A stretch of 64,000 bases of DNA from G963665925 sp050596425 (GTDB taxonomy: Bacteria; Bacillota; Clostridia; Peptostreptococcales; Acidaminobacteraceae): positions 62,001 through 126,000 of the forward strand of contig NZ_CP192292.1 of the NCBI RefSeq assembly GCF_050596425.1. Reading direction: 5' to 3'. Below the pieces are notes generated by a model. The model did not search any database, had not been told where the DNA came from, and worked only from the letters and a program-made list of their open reading frames with translations. A program made the translations under genes and the position numbers. Shown here piece by piece: positions 1 through 8,600 of the stretch. Position 1 is the first letter of the stretch, and every line of letters starts with the position of its first letter.

Positions 1-262
1 GGATGGCCTCACCAAAACACTGGCCCGGCATCAAGGTGGTTAGAGTGGCCACCTTGCCAGAGGGATATATGTTTTGAAGTTCAACTTTTCCAGAGGCGAG
101 AATCCCCAGGCTGGTACAAGAATCTCCTTCGAAGGCAATAATGGTATCTTTTTCATAGCTTTCAGCCTTGACCTCAAGAACCCTTAGAAGGGAATCAATG
201 TTATCAATATTCAAGTGACGAAACAGAATGCATTTTTCCAGGGACTGTGCATATTTTTTCAT
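1..262 (-). CDS. Crp/Fnr-family regulator, N-terminal part (HcpR-like), truncated by window edge
   Basis: Reading the minus strand from an ATG at 262-260 gives 87 codons that run off the window edge. The product has the cyclic-nucleotide-binding beta-barrel pattern of Crp/Fnr proteins, including a GDS..LGILASGKVEL stretch followed by MPGQCFGEA. The DNA-binding C-terminus lies outside. It is divergent from the ferredoxin-hcp operon, and regulators of this family (HcpR) commonly sit beside hcp and respond to NO or nitrite. A perfect GTAACA-AG-TGTTAC palindrome lies between the two genes. The fold is clear from sequence; the HcpR assignment is from context. Confidence 0.8.
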   Translation of the reverse strand, partial: MKKYAQSLEKCILFRHLNIDNIDSLLRVLEVKAESYEKDTIIAFEGDSCTSLGILASGKVELQNIYPSGKVATLTTLMPGQCFGEAI

Positions 263-374
263 AGTCTTTCGCCTCGCTTTAAATGTAGTAAGTGGTATGA
301 AGATAAATCAAATGAGTGATTTTGATCTAAAATGGACAAAAACCATCAACTTTTTTCTAGAAATTTGGTTTTTG

Positions 375-388
375 GTAACAAGTGTTAC
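375..388. promoter_or_regulatory. Crp/Fnr (HcpR-type) operator palindrome
   Basis: GTAACA-AG-TGTTAC is a perfect inverted repeat. Its centre (381.5) lies 41.5 nt before the start predicted from the TATAAT at 411-416, which is the class II activation geometry used by Crp/Fnr proteins. As I recall, HcpR sites in Clostridia and Bacteroidetes have the form GTAAC-N4-GTTAC. Regulator identity is inferred from the adjacent gene. Confidence 0.7.
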
Positions 389-410
389 GGATTATCTAGG
401 CTCAGATTAT

Positions 411-416
411 TATAAT
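411..416 (+). promoter_or_regulatory. -10 element of ferredoxin-hcp promoter
   Basis: TATAAT with no good -35 hexamer at the usual distance; the palindrome at 375-388 occupies that position, as expected for an activator-dependent promoter. The leader to the first gene would be about 125 nt. Confidence 0.6.
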
Positions 417-548
417 GAACTCAGAAAATCAATACTAAATCAATCGGAATTAAAACTTAAAACATAAATCACACAGGTTGAAATAGAATCCGAAACGGGA
501 AGATTCATAAGAACTTCCAAGAACATCCGAGAAGAAAGGAGTCTTATT

Positions 549-1418
549 ATGGAACGAAAAATAGTCCAAATTCATGACGAACTTTGTAATGGTTGTGAAC
601 TTTGCGTAAGTGCCTGTCATGAAGGTGCCATAGAAATGATAGATGGTAAGGCCAAGCTTGTCAGTGACATTTACTGTGACGGTCTAGGAGATTGTCTTCC
701 AGCGTGTCCAACAGGTGCCATTGAAATAATAGAGAGAAAGGCTGATGCTTATTCTCAAAAGGCTGTTGATGAAAGACTGGCAGCTCAAACGCAGGAAACT
801 CAGAGCCAAGAAGTCCAGGAACAAGTGGTGGAAGACCCTCAAGAAAAGAGCCTTCCCGTCCACGATTGTGGTTGTGGGGGAGCCCATGACGACATGATGC
901 ATAAAATGCAGTCTGGTGGGGGATGCCCTGGATCAGCAGCTATGAAACTCAATGTGATTACCCCAGACAAAGCAAATCGTAAGAGTATGGCTCAAGCAAA
1001 AGTGGCTGATATGTCAAAGCGAATGACTGAGGATCCAGAAAAGGAAATGCTCCAGTCTAAACTATCCACTTGGCCCGTTCAGATTAATCTTGTCAATCCA
1101 GGGGCTGAATATTTACAAGGGGCTGACTTATTAATAGCAGCAGACTGTACAGCCTTTGCATATGGAAATTTTCACAACGACTTCATCAAGGGTCGCGTGG
1201 CACTTATAGGTTGTCCCAAGCTAGATGACAACAATTACTACACAGAAAAAATCGCTACGATTTTAAGACAAAATGATATTGCATCAATCACAGTGGTTAG
1301 GATGGAAGTCCCTTGTTGTTCTGGGATTGTCGGTGCTGTGAAGCAGGCCATGCTTGATGCGGGCACGATTGTAAATTATGAAGAAGTGACTATAGAACTG
1401 GATGGGAGCAAAAGGTAA
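549..1418 (+). CDS. 4Fe-4S ferredoxin-domain protein, hcp partner
   Basis: 289 aa. Residues 13-23 form CxxCxxCxxxC and residues 43-53 a second cysteine set (C43, C49, C53, followed by P), i.e. a two-cluster ferredoxin head. A Gln/Glu-rich linker with CGCGG and GGGCPGS patches follows, then a roughly 130-aa C-terminal domain with a late CCSGI motif. The protein is the usual electron-transfer partner encoded beside hybrid cluster protein in anaerobes. SD AAGGAG precedes the ATG. The stop overlaps the next start as TAATG, so hcp translation is probably coupled. Soluble, cytoplasmic. The C-terminal domain function is unknown to me. Confidence 0.85.
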   Translation: MERKIVQIHDELCNGCELCVSACHEGAIEMIDGKAKLVSDIYCDGLGDCLPACPTGAIEIIERKADAYSQKAVDERLAAQTQETQSQEVQEQVVEDPQEKSLPVHDCGCGGAHDDMMHKMQSGGGCPGSAAMKLNVITPDKANRKSMAQAKVADMSKRMTEDPEKEMLQSKLSTWPVQINLVNPGAEYLQGADLLIAADCTAFAYGNFHNDFIKGRVALIGCPKLDDNNYYTEKIATILRQNDIASITVVRMEVPCCSGIVGAVKQAMLDAGTIVNYEEVTIELDGSKR

Positions 1419-3193
1419 TGGGATTCTTTGGTTTTATAAACAGACTGTTTGGTAATAATAACAATGAGGCGTCAGCCTCTGTTAATAAAGTAAATAATAT
1501 TAATCAAGACTTTAAAAAGTCTGAGACTATGAATACGAAGGGAGATCAAAACACTATGTCAATGTTCTGTTATCAATGTCAAGAAGCGGCTGGTGGCAAA
1601 GGCTGTACAAAAGTAGGGGTATGTGGCAAGCCAAGTGATGTGGCAAATCTTCAAGACCTTTTACTATACCTACTAAAAGGGGTAGCATACTTTAACCTGA
1701 AAGCACGTGAAGCAGGTATTAACAAGCCAGAAACAGACAAGATCATGTTTGATGGTCTATTCTCTACAATTACAAACGCAAACTTTGATCGTGCGGCATT
1801 TGTGAAGCGCATCAACCAGACAATTGCCCACCGTGATGCACTAAAAGTGGATCTTGAAGCAAAAGGTGTTGCCCTAGGTGACCTGCATGACTGCGCAACA
1901 TGGCAAGGCGTGGAATCAGAATTTGATGCAAAAGCGGCTGTGGTTGGTATTCTAGCAACTGAAAATGAAGATGTTCGTTCTCTCAGAGAACTTATTACTT
2001 ACGGCCTAAAGGGTGTGGCTGCATATGGTCAGCACGCTGCCAACCTAGGCAATGAAGACGCAGAGCTTTACAAGTTCGTTGAAGAAGCCCTCGTTGCAAC
2101 ACTAAACGATGGTCTATCAGCAGATGACCTAGTGGCACTGACACTTAAGACTGGTGAGAATGGCGTTAAGGTAATGGCTTTGCTTGATGAAGCCAATACA
2201 TCCACTTACGGCCACCCAGAGTTAACAGAAGTGAATATCGGCGTGAAGAATAACCCAGCGATTCTGATTTCTGGTCATGATCTACACGATATGGAAGCTC
2301 TTTTAGAGCAAACAAAAGGCACTGGTGTTGATGTGTATACACACAGTGAGATGCTTCCTGCAAACTACTATCCTAAGTTCAAAAAGTATGATCATTTTGT
2401 TGGAAACTATGGTAACGCATGGTGGAAGCAAAAAGAAGAGTTTGAGACATTCAATGGTCCAATCCTATTCACAACAAACTGTATTGTACCACCAAAGGGT
2501 GATGTGGCTAAGCGAATTTTCACAACAGGTTCTTCTGGGTTCCCTGGTTGTAAGCACATTGAAGCGGATGAAAATGGCAAGAAAGACTTCTCAGAAGTTA
2601 TTGAAATGGCTAAAACGCTTCCAGCACCAACAGAAATCGAAAAAGGCTCAATTGTTGGTGGTTTTGCCCATAATCAGGTCCTTGCACTGGCAGACAAGGT
2701 TGTAGATGCTGTTAAGACAGGCGCAATCAAGCAGCTCTTCGTAATGGCAGGGTGCGACGGTCGTATGAAGAGCCGTGATTACTACACTGAGTTTGCAGAA
2801 AAGCTTCCTAAGGATACAGTCATCCTAACAGCTGGTTGTGCCAAGTACCGTTACAACAAGCTAAACCTAGGTGATATCGGTGGCATTCCAAGAGTCCTAG
2901 ATGCTGGTCAATGTAACGATTCATACTCTCTTGCAGTGATTGCACTCAAGCTTAAGGAAGTTTTCGAACTGAACGATATTAATGAACTGCCAATCTCTTA
3001 TAACATTGCTTGGTATGAGCAAAAGGCAGTCATCGTTCTTCTAGCGCTTCTATTCTTAGGCGTTAAGAATATTCACTTAGGTCCAACATTACCTGCTTTC
3101 CTATCACCAAATGTGGCCAATGTTCTTGTTGAAACATTTGGTATTGGTGGCATTACAAATGTTGAAGACGACATCAAAATGTTCCTTGGATAA
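1418..3193 (+). CDS. hcp: Hybrid cluster protein / hydroxylamine reductase
   Basis: The hcp core begins at MSMFCYQCQEAAGGKGC (ATG 1555) with the N-terminal cysteine set that binds the 4Fe-4S cluster; later Cys-containing motifs (TTNCIVPP, GCDGRMKSRDYYTEF, TAGCAKYRYN) supply the hybrid Fe-S-O cluster. The family reduces NO or hydroxylamine. From 1418 the protein is 591 aa, about 46 aa longer than usual. The extension starts MGFFGFINRLFG and becomes Asn/Ser-rich. The TAATG overlap with the ferredoxin gene favours 1418; 1555 is the classical start. A strong terminator follows. Confidence 0.95.
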   Translation: MGFFGFINRLFGNNNNEASASVNKVNNINQDFKKSETMNTKGDQNTMSMFCYQCQEAAGGKGCTKVGVCGKPSDVANLQDLLLYLLKGVAYFNLKAREAGINKPETDKIMFDGLFSTITNANFDRAAFVKRINQTIAHRDALKVDLEAKGVALGDLHDCATWQGVESEFDAKAAVVGILATENEDVRSLRELITYGLKGVAAYGQHAANLGNEDAELYKFVEEALVATLNDGLSADDLVALTLKTGENGVKVMALLDEANTSTYGHPELTEVNIGVKNNPAILISGHDLHDMEALLEQTKGTGVDVYTHSEMLPANYYPKFKKYDHFVGNYGNAWWKQKEEFETFNGPILFTTNCIVPPKGDVAKRIFTTGSSGFPGCKHIEADENGKKDFSEVIEMAKTLPAPTEIEKGSIVGGFAHNQVLALADKVVDAVKTGAIKQLFVMAGCDGRMKSRDYYTEFAEKLPKDTVILTAGCAKYRYNKLNLGDIGGIPRVLDAGQCNDSYSLAVIALKLKEVFELNDINELPISYNIAWYEQKAVIVLLALLFLGVKNIHLGPTLPAFLSPNVANVLVETFGIGGITNVEDDIKMFLG

Positions 3194-3245
3194 GCGTTTG
3201 CGTCGGTAAGAATGCAAATATAGACTGTAAAAAAATAAGTTTCTA

Positions 3246-3280
3246 ACTCCCTCTGACCTTTAGACTCAGGGGGAGTTTTT
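3246..3280 (+). terminator. Rho-independent terminator after hcp
   Basis: Eleven-pair stem ACTCCCTCTGA/TCAGGGGGAGT with two G-T pairs, then TTTTT. Confidence 0.85.
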
Positions 3281-3353
3281 CCATAGCGTCAGGATTACAA
3301 GAAATAGTATATAGGAGTCATTTGGAAAGTGACTGAACATAAGGAGGACAATC

Positions 3354-3800
3354 ATGAGCGAAAGATTTATTCTTGAGGACCTTCTCAATGGGCTGATTGA
3401 GCTTGAAGATACAGGCAATAAGCTTTATACAAGTCTAAGTGAGAAAACACTAAGTGATGATGTTTCAAGCCTATTTAAAAAATTAGCAGATCAGGAGATG
3501 AAGCATAAGGAAATCTATCAGTCTTATAAAATGTCCCTTGTGCCTAAAGAGATCGTCGACGAAGACTATTTGTCATACATAAAAGTTATGCTACAAAAAA
3601 ATATTCAATTTTTAAACATCATAAAAGCTCCAAATGATCTTGAAGCGTCCATTTGTCAGGCGGTTCAGCTTGAAAAGGATACAATTATCTTCCTGATGGA
3701 GATGAAAAAAATTACTCGGTCCCATCACCAAACTGAAATTGATGAGATTATTGCAGAAGAAAGAAAGCACTTGCAGTATTTATATGAGTTGGATGTATAG
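3354..3800 (+). CDS. Ferritin-like (rubrerythrin-type) di-iron domain protein
   Basis: 148 aa, all helical. Residues LxELEDTGNKLY, LADQEMKHKEIY, LEKDTIIF and AEERKHLQYLYEL give the four-helix pattern of Glu and ExxH-type ligands seen in rubrerythrin/ferritin-like di-iron proteins; there is no rubredoxin domain. SD AAGGAGG precedes the ATG. It stands alone between the hcp terminator and the sulfur operon, which suggests a further peroxide- or O2-scavenging role. Substrate unknown. Confidence 0.7.
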   Translation: MSERFILEDLLNGLIELEDTGNKLYTSLSEKTLSDDVSSLFKKLADQEMKHKEIYQSYKMSLVPKEIVDEDYLSYIKVMLQKNIQFLNIIKAPNDLEASICQAVQLEKDTIIFLMEMKKITRSHHQTEIDEIIAEERKHLQYLYELDV

Positions 3801-3965
3801 ATTTAAACCACAGCATAGGCCATATGGTCGTTTAAACTGACAATGATTCATAGGGCATCGACTGTAAAGGACATTTTGAAAGGTGGTCAATTAAGCCACT
3901 AAGACACTAGAAACTACAGGATCGTTCAAGTTCTAATTAAGCACCTCATGCCAGACAATGAAGAG

Positions 3966-4015
3966 TGCCTCAAATAGTAAATAGTTGTTATTTCAACCAT
4001 CTACTATTTGAGGGG
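3966..4015 (+). repeat. Long hairpin in the 3801-4182 intergenic region
   Basis: TCAAATAGTA-type arms give a 12-bp perfect stem (CCTCAAATAGTA/TACTATTTGAGG) with a 22-nt loop. No T-run follows, so it is a poor terminator. It lies just upstream of the CstR-type promoter. I see no gene in 3801-4050. Confidence 0.45.
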
Positions 4016-4057
4016 CATATCAAAAACTGACAGGGGTGCTTTCTATTTTTTGACCAC

Positions 4058-4120
4058 ACCCCCTTGACAGGGGGTCTAAGAATCTATAAAATGAATTCAA
4101 AGATACCCCCTCCGAGGGGG
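4058..4120 (+). promoter_or_regulatory. Promoter of the sulfane-sulfur operon with two CsoR/CstR-type operators
   Basis: TTGACA (4064-4069), 17-nt spacer, TAAAAT (4087-4092). The -35 is exactly the loop of the inverted repeat ACCCCC-TTGACA-GGGGGT (4058-4075). A second repeat, CCCCCT-CCG-AGGGGG, lies at 4106-4120, just downstream of the expected start. CsoR/CstR repressors bind such paired C-tract/G-tract sites, so occupancy of either would block polymerase. A CsoR-family gene is in the same operon (6759). Confidence 0.8.
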
Positions 4121-4182
4121 AGTGCGAATAAAATAATCTATCTTTTAACAAAGGTAGGGTGAATAAAACAGGAGGTTATGTA

Positions 4183-6690
4183 ATGGGTCAGAAAGTATTA
4201 ATTGTCGGAGGCGTTGCTGGTGGTGCAAGTACAGCGGCAAGACTTCGTAGAGTGGACGAAAATGCAGAAATCATCATGTTTGAAAGAGGCGATTATATCT
4301 CTTTTGCCAACTGTGGTTTACCGTACTACATTGGTGAAGCCATTGAAGAACGAGAAGCCCTTCTTGTTCAAACCCCAGAGGGTATGGGTGCTCGTTTTAA
4401 TATGGACATTCGTGTGCGAAACGAAGTCCTTTCTATTGACAGGGAGAACAAAACAGTACGTGTTATGAACCACAATACCAATGAGTCGTATGAAGAATCA
4501 TATGATGTTTTAGTGCTTTCGCCAGGTTCAACACCTCTAAGACCCCCAATTCAAGGTATTGACGCTCCAAATATCTTCAGTCTTTGGAATATTCCAGATA
4601 CAGACATGATCAAGGGCTTTGTGGACAAGAAAAAGCCTGAGCATGCGGTTGTGATCGGCGGTGGATTTATAGGTCTTGAAATGGCAGAGAATCTACATGA
4701 GCGGGGTTGTAATGTGGCTGTTGTTGAAATGGCAGATCAAGTTATGCAGCCAATTGACTTTGAAATGGCCAGCATCACCCATCAACATATGAGACAACAA
4801 GGGGTTGACCTCAGACTTGGGGACGGCGTCAAGTCTTTCCATCACGATAAGAGAACAGGCAAGACAACTGTGGAGCTACAAAGCGGTCAGAAAATAGACA
4901 CAGACCTTGTTATACTATCCATTGGCATTAAGTCAAACTCTCAGCTTGCTAAGGATGCAGGTCTTGAAGTGAACCAGAGAGGCGGTATTGTTGTTGATGA
5001 CTACATGAAAACATCTGATGCCAGCATATATGCACTTGGAGATGCTATTGAGGTCGTTGACTTCAATGACAAGACAAAGACTATGGTGCCTCTTGCAGGA
5101 CCAGCCAACAAGCAGGGCAGAATTGTTGCAAACAACATTGCAGGCATGAAGGAAACCTACAAGGGAACTCAGGGCACATCTATTGCCAAAGTCTTCGATT
5201 TGGCTGTTGCAAATACAGGGCATAATGAGAAGACACTCAAGCGAAACGGCAAGGTTTACGGCAAGGACTACAAGACAATTATTATTCATTCCAAGTCCCA
5301 TGCAGGCTACTATCCAGGCGCAATGCCAATGACACTCAAACTTATTTACGATATGAATGGGAAGATCATTGGTGCTCAAGGGGTGGGCCATGACGGTGTT
5401 GATAAGCGTATTGACGTTATTGCAACAGCCCTCCGATATGGGGGTACAATTTATGATCTGAAAGATCTTGAACTGGCCTATGCACCGCCATTTGGTTCTG
5501 CCAAAGATCCGGTCAACATGCTTGGCTTTGTGGCTGAAAATGTTCTATCCGGTAAAAGTGAACATGTTCACTGGGACCAACTGGATGATTTTAATGAAAA
5601 AGAAACAATCATTCTTGATGTTCGTGAAGACATTGAAAGAGAACTGGGCCATATTGATGGGTCTTATCACATCCCTCTTGATGAGCTTCGTGAAAGAGCG
5701 GGCGAGCTTGATAAGAATAAAAACATTATTGTTTACTGTGCCGTTGGCTTAAGAGGGTATGTTGGTGAGCGTATTCTTCGACAGCTCGGATTTAAAAAGG
5801 TTTATAATTTCTCAGGCGGCTACACAACATATTCTTGTATGTTCTGTCAGAATCCTGATGATACAGATAAGTGTGGAGGCAGTATGTGTGATTGTGACAT
5901 CAATTTTACGGATGATGGGTCAATTGATGAAATTCCAGTTCATGAAACCGGTGAAGTTGTTAAGCTAAATGCTTGTGGACTTCAGTGTCCAGGACCAATT
6001 ATGCAGGTCTATAAGCGTATGGAAGAAATGAATGATGGAGATGTTTTAGAGGTTCGAGCAACAGATCCTGGTTTTGCAAGTGATATAGGGGTATGGGCCG
6101 GACGAACAGGCAACACCCTCATGCATGTTGAAAAGAACGAGAAAAAGGAAATTGTTGCCCGCCTTATGAAGGGGCAAAAGAAAGTGGCTCATTCACCTGC
6201 TGGTAAGCTTGCACCTGTGGCTGAAGACAAGACAATGGTCGTTTTCAGTGGTGATATGGACAAGGCCATTGCATCACTTATTATCGCCAATGGTGCAGCG
6301 TCTATGGGTAGAAAAGTAACCATGTTCTTCACATTCTGGGGACTGAACATACTCAGAAAGCATGAACCTGTAAAGGCAGAAAAGGACTTCCTAGGTCGTA
6401 TGTTCTCAGGCATGATGCCGCGCGGAACAAAAAAACTTGGTCTTTCTAAAATGAACATGCTTGGCATGGGACCAAAAATGATTCGAATGGTCATGAAAAA
6501 GCATAATGTTGATTCCCTTGAAACGCTTCTTCAAACAGCCCTTGATAATGGGGTGAACATTGTGGCCTGCAACATGTCAATGGACCTTATGGGCATTACG
6601 GAACAAGAGCTTATTGATGGAGTGAACATGGGCGGTGTGGCTACTTACTTGGGGGCTGCAGAAGAGTCAAACGTCAACCTTTTCATTTAG
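4183..6690 (+). CDS. CoA-disulfide reductase-rhodanese-TusA-DsrE fusion
   Basis: 835 aa from ATG 4183, which has GGAGG at 4171. Domains in order: FAD/NAD(P) disulfide reductase (about 1-445) with GGVAGG and redox Cys44 in FANCGLPYY; rhodanese (about 465-560) with active Cys519 in IVYCAVGLRG; a short Cys-rich linker (CQNPDDTDKCGGSMCDCD); TusA/SirA domain (about 592-665) with C598 and C602 in ACGLQCPGPIM; DsrE/DsrF-like domain (about 685-835). The parts reduce CoA persulfides or disulfides and carry sulfane sulfur. Transcribed with the CsoR/CstR-type gene; probable role is detoxification or trafficking of reactive sulfur. Confidence 0.9.
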   Translation: MGQKVLIVGGVAGGASTAARLRRVDENAEIIMFERGDYISFANCGLPYYIGEAIEEREALLVQTPEGMGARFNMDIRVRNEVLSIDRENKTVRVMNHNTNESYEESYDVLVLSPGSTPLRPPIQGIDAPNIFSLWNIPDTDMIKGFVDKKKPEHAVVIGGGFIGLEMAENLHERGCNVAVVEMADQVMQPIDFEMASITHQHMRQQGVDLRLGDGVKSFHHDKRTGKTTVELQSGQKIDTDLVILSIGIKSNSQLAKDAGLEVNQRGGIVVDDYMKTSDASIYALGDAIEVVDFNDKTKTMVPLAGPANKQGRIVANNIAGMKETYKGTQGTSIAKVFDLAVANTGHNEKTLKRNGKVYGKDYKTIIIHSKSHAGYYPGAMPMTLKLIYDMNGKIIGAQGVGHDGVDKRIDVIATALRYGGTIYDLKDLELAYAPPFGSAKDPVNMLGFVAENVLSGKSEHVHWDQLDDFNEKETIILDVREDIERELGHIDGSYHIPLDELRERAGELDKNKNIIVYCAVGLRGYVGERILRQLGFKKVYNFSGGYTTYSCMFCQNPDDTDKCGGSMCDCDINFTDDGSIDEIPVHETGEVVKLNACGLQCPGPIMQVYKRMEEMNDGDVLEVRATDPGFASDIGVWAGRTGNTLMHVEKNEKKEIVARLMKGQKKVAHSPAGKLAPVAEDKTMVVFSGDMDKAIASLIIANGAASMGRKVTMFFTFWGLNILRKHEPVKAEKDFLGRMFSGMMPRGTKKLGLSKMNMLGMGPKMIRMVMKKHNVDSLETLLQTALDNGVNIVACNMSMDLMGITEQELIDGVNMGGVATYLGAAEESNVNLFI

Positions 6691-6758
6691 ACCTTGGGTA
6701 TCTGTTCAGTGCATGAAGATTGTGATAAAATAATTGGAGAAATCCAAGGAGGGAAATT

Positions 6759-7031
6759 ATGGCGAGGCAAGAAGCGAAAAAAAGCATTATTAACAGGTTA
6801 AAGACCATTAAAGGACACATTGCAGGTGTTGAGAAGATGGTTGAAGACGGTAAAACTTGTGATGATATCCTTCTGCAAATAGCAGCGATAAAATCTTCAG
6901 TGCATAAGGTTGGCCTTCTCATCATGGAAGAACACGCAATGGAGTGTCTGCTACTGGATGAAGATGGTGAACCAGTTGATAAAGATCAGATGGAAAAAGT
7001 TATAAAGACGCTTGTTAACTATTCTAAGTAA
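6759..7031 (+). CDS. CsoR/CstR-family repressor
   Basis: 90 aa, all-helical DUF156 family. The fingerprint Cys is in DGKTCDDILLQIAAI and a second pair is in EEHAMECL (His, then Cys four residues later), so the C-H-C ligand set of Cu(I) sensors is present. The operon partner, however, is a CoA-disulfide reductase/rhodanese/TusA fusion, the typical target of the persulfide sensor CstR. SD AGGAGG; 68 nt after the fusion gene. It likely autoregulates through the C/G-tract operators at 4058-4120. Copper versus persulfide sensing cannot be settled from sequence. Confidence 0.85.
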   Translation: MARQEAKKSIINRLKTIKGHIAGVEKMVEDGKTCDDILLQIAAIKSSVHKVGLLIMEEHAMECLLLDEDGEPVDKDQMEKVIKTLVNYSK

Positions 7032-7067
7032 TTCTTTGCTATGGATATGTAAAGATCGGGTTTAGAT

Positions 7068-7112
7068 AATCCCACGCACCTAACAGACAGATTAGGTGCG
7101 TGGGATTTTTTT
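7068..7112 (+). terminator. Terminator after the CsoR/CstR gene
   Basis: Sixteen-bp stem AATCCCACGCACCTAA with its perfect complement, followed by a T-run. Confidence 0.9.
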
Positions 7113-7245
7113 CGCTGTTGATTGTCATACTCAAATAGGAACATATGAGCATATATTCATAAAAAACACGGAAAACGCTTGCCTCTCATTTTATTGCCTG
7201 ATAAAATAACCAGTACATATCAAAAAAATGGAGGGATGTAAATTT

Positions 7246-8541
7246 ATGAAGAAAAAATTGATCAGCCCGTGGTTGCTGCCACTAGGCATTTCGGTGGCAT
7301 TTTTAATCTGGGGATTTCTCGTGGAAACACCAAAAGAAATTGCCCAAGGACTGACCAGTATCATGTTGGAACCAAGCACGCTTATCACGGATTATATAGT
7401 CATTGCAGGGCTGGGGTCAGCCTTTGTAAACGCGGGCATTTTAGGACTCATACTCACCCTTATAACAATCCATGTTCGAGATGAGGCAGATGGCGTCACC
7501 ATTGCGGCCCTGTTTTTAATCATGGGTTTTGCTCTATTTGGGAAGAACTTATTCAATGTCTGGTTTATATTGGCAGGCATTGTTCTGCATAGTTTTATCT
7601 TTAAAGTGGATTTAAAATCTCTTTGGGTGGTGGGGCTTTTTGGTACGGCAATGGCGCCTATGGTAAGTGATTTAATATACTCAGCATCAACACCTGAACC
7701 TTTTGGATGGCTGGCTGGAACGGCAGCTGGTATGGCAACAGGGCTTTTACTGCCCATTGTTTCGGAATGGTTAAAGAAGATTCATGATGGCCATAATTTA
7801 TACAATGTGGGATTTGCCGCAGGCATTATTGGAACTGTATTTGTATCGATTTTCAAATCATATGGATATATGCCAGCCCCTCGACTCATATGGAACACAG
7901 ACCATCAATTTGTTCTATTTGCCTTTATGAACACCCTGTTTGGCCTCATGATCATTGCGGGCAGTCACTGGAATCCGACGGCCTGGAAGTCTTATAAGAA
8001 ACTTCTTAAAACATCGGGCCAAGCACCCACAGACTATTTAAAAATGTTTGGGTCTGGCGTCATGATGATCAATATGGGGGTCAATGGCATGCTGGCAACC
8101 ACTTATATCTTGGCCATTGGAGGAGACTTAAATGGACCGACTCTAGGTGGAGTGCTGACCATTGTTGGATTTGGTGCCGCTGGCAAGCACTTCATGAATG
8201 TCCTACCTATTTTCGCGGGTATTTATTTGGGGGCTCTTACAAAAATTTGGCATGTGACAGACCCAGCCTTACAGCTGGCGGCTCTTTTTGGAACGGGACT
8301 TGCGCCTTTTGCAGGTCGATTTGGATGGGGTGGTGGAATTCTAGCAGCCTTCATTCATATGTCTGTAGTTCTCAATGTGGGTGGCCTTCATGGAGGGCTC
8401 AACTTGTATAATAATGGTTTTTCAGCAGGGATTGTGGCCATGATTCTATTGCCTATCTTTGAAAGACTTCGGGTTTTAAAAGAAGAGCGGTCAAAGGTTT
8501 CAGCCCAAGATTGTTCTGGTATAGAAGTATATGAGGTATAA
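7246..8541 (+). CDS. DUF1576-like polytopic membrane protein
   Basis: 431 aa from ATG 7246 (GGAGGG upstream; the earlier ATG at 7228 overlaps that SD). Very hydrophobic, about 11-12 membrane segments. The repeated motifs HNLYNVGFAAGI and GGLNLYNNGFSAGI, one per half, suggest an internally duplicated transporter-like fold. It resembles the DUF1576 family; substrate unknown. A weak catabolite-control-like sequence (GGAAAACGCTTGCC, about 7170) lies upstream. Single-gene unit ended by the hairpin at 8551. Confidence 0.75.
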   Translation: MKKKLISPWLLPLGISVAFLIWGFLVETPKEIAQGLTSIMLEPSTLITDYIVIAGLGSAFVNAGILGLILTLITIHVRDEADGVTIAALFLIMGFALFGKNLFNVWFILAGIVLHSFIFKVDLKSLWVVGLFGTAMAPMVSDLIYSASTPEPFGWLAGTAAGMATGLLLPIVSEWLKKIHDGHNLYNVGFAAGIIGTVFVSIFKSYGYMPAPRLIWNTDHQFVLFAFMNTLFGLMIIAGSHWNPTAWKSYKKLLKTSGQAPTDYLKMFGSGVMMINMGVNGMLATTYILAIGGDLNGPTLGGVLTIVGFGAAGKHFMNVLPIFAGIYLGALTKIWHVTDPALQLAALFGTGLAPFAGRFGWGGGILAAFIHMSVVLNVGGLHGGLNLYNNGFSAGIVAMILLPIFERLRVLKEERSKVSAQDCSGIEVYEV

Positions 8542-8550
8542 GAAGTTTTT

Positions 8551-8600
8551 AAAAAAGGTGCGAACGAGAGGGCTATAAACCTCTTATTCACACCTTTTTT
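8551..8600. terminator. Bidirectional terminator between converging genes
   Basis: AAAAAAGGTG...CACCTTTTTT outer stem plus inner AGAGG/CCTCT; A-run on one side and T-run on the other serve both the DUF1576 gene and the peptidase gene. Confidence 0.75.

Noticed and set aside
228..467. 79-aa frame before the ferredoxin gene
   Set aside because: Overlaps the Crp/Fnr-type gene start and contains the hcp operator and -10; no SD.
3966..4015. Hairpin as terminator of the 3354 gene
   Set aside because: No T-run on either side and the loop is long.
7168..7183. Catabolite-control (cre)-like sequence upstream of the DUF1576-like gene
   Set aside because: End positions of the motif mismatch and such degenerate sites occur by chance.
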